The notes under the pieces: generated by a model
Seen by the model: the letters and a program-made list of their open reading frames with translations, nothing else
Databases searched by the model: none
What the model was told of the DNA's origin: nothing
Origin: an uncultured Campylobacter sp.
GTDB lineage: Bacteria; Campylobacterota; Campylobacteria; Campylobacterales; Campylobacteraceae
Assembly (NCBI RefSeq): GCF_938015785.1
Contig: NZ_CALLWC010000040.1
Location: forward strand, 1 to 18,828
Direction of reading: 5' to 3'
DNA length: 18,828 bases
Translations under genes and position numbers: made by a program
In this document: in pieces, positions 14,753-18,828 of the stretch
Layout of the letters: every line of letters begins with the position of its first letter
Position numbering within the stretch: the stretch's first letter is position 1

Positions 14753-15507
14753 AAGCTCTCGCCCTCCTTACAGGTATAATCGGGTATGCCCTTTTTCGGG
14801 GCTTTCTTGGCTGCGTCCTCCTGCGCCCACTTGAAAATCGTGGCTGCATGGCTCTTGTATTTCCTCCCGCTGGAAGCGATATGGCAGGATAGGCGGTCAA
14901 TGTAATACTCCCACTTGCCGGGAAGCTCTGTTTTCAGCCCGTCAAGCTCCGTATCGGAAAGAATGACATTGTGGTATCTGCCATAGGCGGCGGGGGCGGG
15001 GTGTCCCGTTTCTAACTCTCTCTCTTTTTCTATTTCTATATCTATCTCTTTCTCTATCTCTATCTCTGGTGGACAAATGTCCGCTCGATATGGTGGACAT
15101 TTGTCCGCCCCTGTCTGCGGCAGGGCTTTTTGTTCCTGCAAAGCCAGCCGCGCCCTGCGCTTGCGCTCCCCCTCGGTAGAGGACTGGCCGATTAAAAGCT
15201 CAATGTTGCTCATGTAGAGTGCGCCGCTTGGCAAAGGCTCCACAAGCCCCAGCTTCATAAAGATTTTCAAAGCTCTCTCTACGGTACCTACCTGCTGGCG
15301 GGTAATGGTCGCAATCATCTGGGCGGTGTAGGGGATATTCTCGTCAAGCTGCAATTTCCCGCCGTTTTTCAGCGATTTCAAGTACAGCTTCAAGAGAATG
15401 TTGGAATAGATAACGCCGTCCTGCATACTTTCCAGCAGAACGATTGCATCATCGTCAAAATAGCTCTCTTTCAGCTTGAGGTAGTAATATTTGCGGTTAT
15501 CTGCCAT
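14749..15507 (-). CDS. Replication initiator with replisome-organizer N-terminal domain
   Basis: 252 residues from ATG 15507, chosen because GGAGG lies nine bases upstream; an in-frame start at 15591 adds 28 residues that look unrelated. Residues 1-115 (RKYYYLKLKESYFDDDAIVLLESMQDG...NGGKLQLDENIPYTAQMIATITRQQVGTVERALKIFMKLGLVE) match the winged-helix replisome-organizer N-terminal domain. Residues about 175-235 (YGRYHNVILSDTELDGLKTELPGKW...KSHAATIFKWAQED) form the conserved C-terminal domain. The linker is low complexity (EIEIEKEIDIEIEKEREL) and its DNA carries two iteron-like repeats, a likely origin. The family binds the element's origin and recruits the loader encoded next. It overlaps the 63-codon gene upstream by 11 bp. 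Confidence 0.88.
   Translation of the reverse strand: MADNRKYYYLKLKESYFDDDAIVLLESMQDGVIYSNILLKLYLKSLKNGGKLQLDENIPYTAQMIATITRQQVGTVERALKIFMKLGLVEPLPSGALYMSNIELLIGQSSTEGERKRRARLALQEQKALPQTGADKCPPYRADICPPEIEIEKEIDIEIEKERELETGHPAPAAYGRYHNVILSDTELDGLKTELPGKWEYYIDRLSCHIASSGRKYKSHAATIFKWAQEDAAKKAPKKGIPDYTCKEGESL
15008..15108. other. Candidate replication origin inside the rep gene
   Basis: Two 18-bp direct repeats (minus strand GCGGACAWWTGTCCACCA) lie at 15067-15084 and 15091-15108, with a 24-bp period. Each contains a 12-bp palindrome, GGACAAATGTCC at 15071-15082 and GGACATTTGTCC at 15095-15106. Directly beside them is a 60-bp one-sided purine/pyrimidine tract (15008-15067) built of TATCTC-like hexamers. 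Iterons beside a low-melting tract within the rep coding region is the known layout of several Firmicutes plasmid origins. The function here is inferred. Confidence 0.55.
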
Positions 15508-15688
15508 AGGCTGCGTCCTCCTTTTTCCAGCGTTTGGAATAATAGCGAGGGCATAGTATGATAACCGCCCGGAAGCTCTGTTTGCAGTCACGGGTGCAGC
15601 CCCGGCATAGGTCGTTGTAAGTGATACGGTTGCGGTGGTTGAGGAAGAAAGACCATTCCAGCCGCCGCTTCTTGCTCATTCTCGGCAA
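15497..15688 (-). CDS. Small Cys-rich conserved element protein (63 residues)
   Basis: Start is probably TTG at 15688, since AAAGGAG ends seven bases upstream; the ATG at 15679 is the alternative and lies too far from that site. The product (KKRRLEWSFFLNHRNRITYNDLCRGCTRDCKQSFRAVIILCPRYYSKR) is basic, with C-x2-C-x3-C and a fourth Cys 14 residues further on, suggesting a small metal-binding or nucleic-acid-binding protein. I recall similar small proteins in clostridial mobile elements, always near rep, but know no function. It opens the rep-dnaC-tnpW operon and overlaps rep by 11 bp. Confidence 0.65.
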   Translation of the reverse strand: MPRMSKKRRLEWSFFLNHRNRITYNDLCRGCTRDCKQSFRAVIILCPRYYSKRWKKEDAAYGR

Positions 15689-15750
15689 TGGTAAGCTCCT
15701 TTCTGCCGTTCCTATCGGTGTAGCGGGATAGGGGGCATTTTCTGTATGTT

Positions 15751-15868
15751 CTCGGTATCATTTTCGGGCTTTTTCTGCCCTGTAAGCCCCGTTTGGAAGT
15801 CGGGGAGTATTGCGGTAAGGGTTCATATCATACCTGTATTTTTGTAGGGTTTCGGTATCATTTCGGGG
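15751..15868 (-). promoter_or_regulatory. Promoter/leader region of the rep operon with a repeated motif
   Basis: The 186-bp gap between the relaxase stop and the small Cys-rich gene holds a minus-strand TATGAT (15832-15827), preceded by ACAGG, as the best -10 candidate. Two copies of a near-identical motif flank it, TCGGTATCATTTTCGGG (from 15752) and TCGGTATCATTTCGGGG (from 15852), 100 bp apart in the same orientation. They could be regulator sites or duplicated promoter parts. A short CCCCG/CGGGG hairpin (15788-15806) also lies here. Confidence 0.4.
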
Positions 15869-15874
15869 CGGTCT

Positions 15875-17506
15875 TTAACGCTCCTGTTCACGCTTTTTCT
15901 GCTGGCTCGGTGCGCCCCTTAAAATCTGGTCGATATTGCGTCTGACTGTCTGAAGCTCCTGCGCCCGCTGGCGTTTCTCCCGGTAGTCGTTATATCCGGC
16001 GTTCTTCTGGACGGTAAGCTGCTCAATCTCCCTTTGCAGGGCTTTGCTGGCTGGCAGCTTGGTTATTCCATGCTCCCGGAAATAACGGGCGGCTGTGTCC
16101 GCTATGATAAAATCGCTTTCGTGCTGTTCCCGGTAGGCTCTCCGGGCTTTCTCCGATTTCTGCGCTTTCAGACCGTCACGGGCGGGCTTCGTGCCGATAT
16201 AGCCCAAAAGGTTGCGCTGCAATTCCTTTTTCTCCCGGATAGCGGCTTCCAGCCCTTTCAGTCCGGCAAGGCTCTCCTGCGTGGCGGTGTTGGCTGCGGA
16301 AATGGCAGCGTCCAGCTCGTCCGGGGAAGAAAAGCCATACTGCTGGTAGAGCATGAGGGTAGCCGACATCTGTTTGAGGTTGTGCATGGTCGCCCACTTC
16401 TCATAGCCCCGTCCTTTCCCCTCGGCTCGCTTGGCGGCTATGTCTACCATGCGCTGTACAGCGTCATTGTTCGGGGCGTTTTTCGCTTCTTTTTTCGTCC
16501 GTAAGCGGTCTTTGATACTGCCGGGGTATTCCGCTATGGCTGCGGGTTTTTCGGCGGCTCTGGCGGCGTTCTGCTCCAAAACGGAGAGGACAGCAGCCCG
16601 GTCAAAATCGTCCCCCAGCTTCCGGGCGGTAATTGGCTTCGTCCTGTCCGGCGTGAGGTAACTTAGCCGCCCCCGGCTCTCCTTGACGGTCACACCATGC
16701 CGGAGAAGCAGGGCGGCAAACTCATCAAAGCCGGAAGCAGCGGCAAGGGCTTCCCGGATAGTCCGGCGCAGCTTCGCCTTATCCGTTTCAAACTTGGTCT
16801 GCCGGGGCGCGATACCGTCCGCAGCAATAGGGGCGTTGGCTCTGTCAAGGGCAGCCTGTCCTTTCTTCTGCGCCCAATACTCACGCTCGGTAATGCGTTC
16901 TTTGCTGCCGTTCAAAAGGTCTATCTGGTAAAGCCCCTCGCTGTGGCACATCTCCATGACTTCGGCTTTCAGATAGTTCATAGCTGCGTCCGTACAGCGG
17001 TGCTTGCAGCCTGCTTTCCTGTCCGCTGGCCTGTCCATGTGGGGCAGCATGGGAACCTCCGCAATCCGCAGACTGTTAATGACGATATGCACATGGATAT
17101 TTTCGGTGTGGCTGTGTCCGTCCGGGTGGGTGCAGACAAGGGCCTGGTGTCCGGGGAAATGCTCGGCGCAGAACTTCTCGCCCAGCTCCTGCGCCCGATC
17201 AACGGTCAAGCCGTTGTCCGGGCCGTCCCGTGGGTCAAAGCTGATGATGTAGTGGTGGCTCTTTACGTCCTCCCGTTTCTGGTTCTTGCCGTAGCGGAGA
17301 TTGGAGCGCATACAGGCAACGGCAAAATCCTCCCCGCCACAATTCAGAGAGGATATGCGGTAGTCTACCCTCGGTATGAGCCGCCCGTCTGCGTCAAGGG
17401 TGGGCTTCATGGTAAACTCGTCATGCTCGAATGTGAGGTATTTTTCAGCGTCCCCGTAGTTGGCATTTTTAGAGCTGATATGTTTGAGTATCGCCAACGG
17501 CTTCAC
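15875..17506 (-). CDS. Relaxase / mobilization protein (MobP/MobL-like)
   Basis: 543 residues; the start is GTG at 17506, inside the end of mobC (38-bp overlap), with a weak AGAAAG site. Relaxase motifs are visible: HHYIISFDP (84-92) and the metal-binding triad H133-x4-H138-x-H140 (HTENIHVHIVINS). The candidate catalytic Tyr is in the N-terminal part (Y17 or Y23, ANYGDAEKYLTFEHDEF), as in MobP-type relaxases. The C-terminal half is long, helical and basic (RLRTKKEAKNA...LQREIEQLTVQKNAGYNDYREKRQRAQEL), likely for DNA and coupling-protein contacts. The protein nicks the element's oriT and pilots the strand into a recipient. No type IV secretion genes are in the window, so the element may be mobilized by others or encode transfer genes beyond the right edge. 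Confidence 0.92.
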   Translation of the reverse strand: MKPLAILKHISSKNANYGDAEKYLTFEHDEFTMKPTLDADGRLIPRVDYRISSLNCGGEDFAVACMRSNLRYGKNQKREDVKSHHYIISFDPRDGPDNGLTVDRAQELGEKFCAEHFPGHQALVCTHPDGHSHTENIHVHIVINSLRIAEVPMLPHMDRPADRKAGCKHRCTDAAMNYLKAEVMEMCHSEGLYQIDLLNGSKERITEREYWAQKKGQAALDRANAPIAADGIAPRQTKFETDKAKLRRTIREALAAASGFDEFAALLLRHGVTVKESRGRLSYLTPDRTKPITARKLGDDFDRAAVLSVLEQNAARAAEKPAAIAEYPGSIKDRLRTKKEAKNAPNNDAVQRMVDIAAKRAEGKGRGYEKWATMHNLKQMSATLMLYQQYGFSSPDELDAAISAANTATQESLAGLKGLEAAIREKKELQRNLLGYIGTKPARDGLKAQKSEKARRAYREQHESDFIIADTAARYFREHGITKLPASKALQREIEQLTVQKNAGYNDYREKRQRAQELQTVRRNIDQILRGAPSQQKKREQER

Positions 17507-17867
17507 CTACTTTCTGCAAGACTTCAAACTTCAAGGCGGCAAGGTCGGCGGCGGCTCCCCGCACTTCCTTTTCCAGCCCCCGGTAGGGGCTTCCGTATTC
17601 GTTCAGGCTCCGGGCAATCTGGTTTAAGTTGCCGCCGATTTTCCCGTACTCTGCCGTGAGCTTGGAGAGGGCGGCAAGCAGCCCGTCATTGACCGGGGAA
17701 ACGGTGACAATGGGGCGTATGGTCGCTTTCCGTATGGCTTGCCGGATAAACTCGGACTGGCTGATTTCATAAGCCGCCAGCCGCCCGGTGAAGTCGGCGT
17801 ATTCTTCATCGGTCATGCGGGTCTTTACCACATGACGGCGGTGGGGCGTATTGTATTTCTTTCGCAT
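17469..17867 (-). CDS. mobC: MobC-like relaxosome accessory protein
   Basis: 132 residues from ATG 17867, with AAAGGAGG nine bases upstream; a longer in-frame start at 18041 would read through the candidate oriT and is rejected. The N-terminal half (HVVKTRMTDEEYADFTGRLAAYEISQSEFIRQAIRKA, about 12-48) is a ribbon-helix-helix DNA-binding domain. Residues about 63-92 (LLAALSKLTAEYGKIGGNLNQIARSLNEYG) carry the conserved GxNLNQIAR signature of MobC. The protein helps the relaxase to open oriT. It is the first gene of the mob operon, directly downstream of a repeat-rich stretch that is the likely oriT. Confidence 0.9.
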   Translation of the reverse strand: MRKKYNTPHRRHVVKTRMTDEEYADFTGRLAAYEISQSEFIRQAIRKATIRPIVTVSPVNDGLLAALSKLTAEYGKIGGNLNQIARSLNEYGSPYRGLEKEVRGAAADLAALKFEVLQKVGEAVGDTQTYQL

Positions 17868-17886
17868 GGTCTGTGACCTCCTTTCT

Positions 17887-17993
17887 CGCCCGACAGGGCG
17901 CATAGCAGGGTTTGGGGAAGGCACTCCCCAACAAGATTCCCGCAGGGGCAAAAATAAGCGGAGAGCGAATTTTGGCACCTCGGTAGAATCTTG
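17887..17993. other. Candidate origin of transfer (oriT)
   Basis: The stretch upstream of mobC holds three nested or neighbouring inverted repeats. CGCCC/GGGCG lies around GACA (17887-17900). TTGGGGA/TCCCCAA lies around six bases (17912-17931). CAAGATTC/GAATCTTG lies at 17932-17939 and 17986-17993. MobP and MobC genes are normally transcribed away from an adjacent oriT made of such repeats. The nick site cannot be identified by eye. Confidence 0.5.
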
Positions 17994-18314
17994 CTCTGAA
18001 AAACTCCGGCGTTCCCCGGCTCCCGTCCTTTCCGCTAACAAAACGTTTCAAAAGGGCTTTGCTACCCGCTATTCCGGCTTATCTTGAAAATTTTCCTTTC
18101 ACTACCTACAACACCACGCAAAGCAAAATGGACGGAGATTTTTAGAATTTCCCCTCTATTCCCTACAACACCACGCAAGCCGGAATAGGCGGACAATGGC
18201 AGTATTTTTTTCTTTGATACCCTCTACGGATAAGTAAGGGATTTTGCCAACTGCGGCGGCTATTTTCCCTTTTGTTTTTTCATACTGGGGATTTTCAAAA
18301 ATGCCAAACAGGAA
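17994..18314. repeat. Gene-free stretch with a direct repeat pair nested in a long inverted repeat
   Basis: No gene is seen here. CTATTCCGGCTT (18069-18080) and AAGCCGGAATAG (18177-18188) are perfect 12-bp inverted copies. Between and overlapping them lie two 17-bp direct copies of CCTACAACACCACGCAA (18105-18121 and 18162-18178), 57 bp apart. The set may be part of an extended oriT, a second replication site or a regulatory array. The remainder up to 18314 shows only T-rich tracts. Confidence 0.6.
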
Positions 18315-18355
18315 CGAAAAAAAGCAGCAAATCTGTTGAATAGATTTACTGCTTT
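18315..18355 (-). terminator. Terminator of the sigma/HTH operon
   Basis: AAAGCAGCAAATCT (18321-18334) and AGATTTACTGCTTT (18342-18355) form a 14-bp stem with one mismatch and a 7-base loop. On the minus strand the stem runs straight into a run of seven T. It lies 46 bp after the stop of the helix-turn-helix gene. It isolates that operon from mobC. Confidence 0.85.
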
Positions 18356-18400
18356 CTGGTTGCCGGCGAAGCGGCGGTTATTCAGTTGTAGGCGGTAGGG

Positions 18401-18604
18401 CTATCTCCCAAAGCGGAACTTGAAAATAGCTGTGAGAAGCGTCTGGGTGATGTAGTCCTCTGTATCTTGGTCTACCCGTCCATTCACACGGGCGGCACAT
18501 TGTATGCGGCGGCGGTAATACTGCAATACAGTTCCCACCGCTTCCGGCTCCCCGCTGGCGGCTTGGACGATTGTTTCATAGGGGAGAAGCCTATTATTTC
18601 TCAT
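18401..18604 (-). CDS. Small helix-turn-helix protein of conjugative elements (HTH_16-like)
   Basis: 67 residues from ATG 18604, with GGAGG nine bases upstream; longer in-frame starts lie inside the sigma-factor gene. The sequence NNRLLPYETIVQAASGEPEAVGTVLQYYRRRIQCAAR...DQDTEDYITQTLLTAIFKFRFG matches the small helix-turn-helix proteins found in Tn916-like and other Firmicutes integrative elements (LLPYEVI...A..GD..A...VL.HY...I; C-terminal KL..AI..F). These are paired with a sigma-70-like protein, as here, with an 11-bp overlap. The pair probably controls excision or transfer genes. It is closed by the strong terminator downstream. Confidence 0.85.
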   Translation of the reverse strand: MRNNRLLPYETIVQAASGEPEAVGTVLQYYRRRIQCAARVNGRVDQDTEDYITQTLLTAIFKFRFGR

Positions 18605-18828
18605 ATGCCATTCCCTCCATTTCCGCTTGGAGCTGCCGTAGGGCTTTTCGGATATGGTAGCCCGCTGTGCTGCGGCTGCGCCCGTACTGTCTGCCAATTT
18701 CGTGCTGTGGAATACGCTTGAAAAAGGACAGGTAAATCATTTCCCGCTCCCGTTCGTCCAGCCGTGACAGGGCTTCCGCAAGTAAACCGCTGCTGAAAAT
18801 GACCGTATCGCCGCAAAGGGTAAGTATG
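18594..18828 (-). CDS. Sigma-70-like factor / sigma region 4 protein, partial (start beyond the right edge)
   Basis: The frame enters at the right edge and ends with TAA at 18594. It reads LLAEALSRLDEREREMIYLSFFKRIPQHEIGRQYGRSRSTAGYHIRKALRQLQAEMEGMAYEK. This is a sigma region 4 helix-turn-helix (PQHEIGRQYGRSRSTAGYHIRKAL) with the LPxxxREMxYLxFF lead-in typical of the short sigma-like proteins in Firmicutes integrative elements. Only a few N-terminal residues should be missing, judging from the usual length. It overlaps the next gene by 11 bp, so the two are coupled. It likely drives element-specific promoters. Confidence 0.85.
   Translation of the reverse strand, partial: ILTLCGDTVIFSSGLLAEALSRLDEREREMIYLSFFKRIPQHEIGRQYGRSRSTAGYHIRKALRQLQAEMEGMAYEK

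Noticed and set aside
14749..15591. Longer start for the Rep protein (280 residues)
   Set aside because: The extra 28 residues overlap the small Cys-rich gene in another frame and do not look like the family. The start at 15507 has a good GGAGG site.
16697..17659. 320-codon plus-strand open frame opposite the relaxase and mobC
   Set aside because: Same reason: it is a shadow of two well-supported minus-strand genes and has no ribosome binding site.
17469..18041. Longer start for MobC (190 residues)
   Set aside because: The extension would translate the inverted repeats of the candidate oriT. The start at 17867 has an excellent ribosome binding site.
11950..18828. Antibiotic resistance gene in the Firmicutes-type element
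   Set aside because: All visible genes are for mobility, replication or regulation. Any resistance cargo would have to lie beyond the right edge.

Overview
The window looks like the chromosome of a Campylobacter relative (Campylobacterota) carrying two different mobile elements. The left part (about 1-3580) has moderate GC and typical Campylobacter intergenic DNA rich in AAAATTT-like words. The middle part (about 3585-11940) is strikingly AT-rich. From about 11950 to the right edge the DNA is GC-rich, with strong GGAGG ribosome binding sites and gene families typical of Clostridia/Firmicutes. No antibiotic resistance gene is seen.

Region 1 (1-3580), host or older accessory DNA: the end of a ParB-like protein that stops before its helix-turn-helix, a 383-residue protein with a replication-initiator-like look, an unrecognised 197-residue protein on the other strand, and an exported tandem-rhodanese protein.

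Region 2 (3585-about 11940), a tRNA-Met island: it opens with the displaced 3' half of a tRNA-Met(CAU) gene, which is the expected footprint of an integrase that uses the tRNA 3' end. Next come a tyrosine integrase, a convergent two-gene operon of unrecognised proteins (1264 and 454 residues), and a divergent antitoxin-toxin pair whose toxin frame is broken by one base. A 19-bp tandem repeat array follows. The two-gene operon is the best candidate for an undescribed system. The island layout of tRNA, integrase and cargo suits a defence, competition or satellite function, but the sequence does not show which.

Region 3 (about 11950-18828, running off the right edge), a Firmicutes-type mobilizable element with all genes on the minus strand: sigma factor and helix-turn-helix regulator, MobC and a MobP-like relaxase with a candidate oriT upstream, a small Cys-rich protein, a replisome-organizer Rep protein, a DnaC-like loader, TnpW and a large serine recombinase at the left end. 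Stop and start codons overlap at several junctions, which implies coupled translation. Iteron-like repeats inside rep suggest that the excised circle can replicate. The intact tRNA-Met expected at the far end of region 2 is not in the window, so region 3 is probably inserted inside or beside the island.
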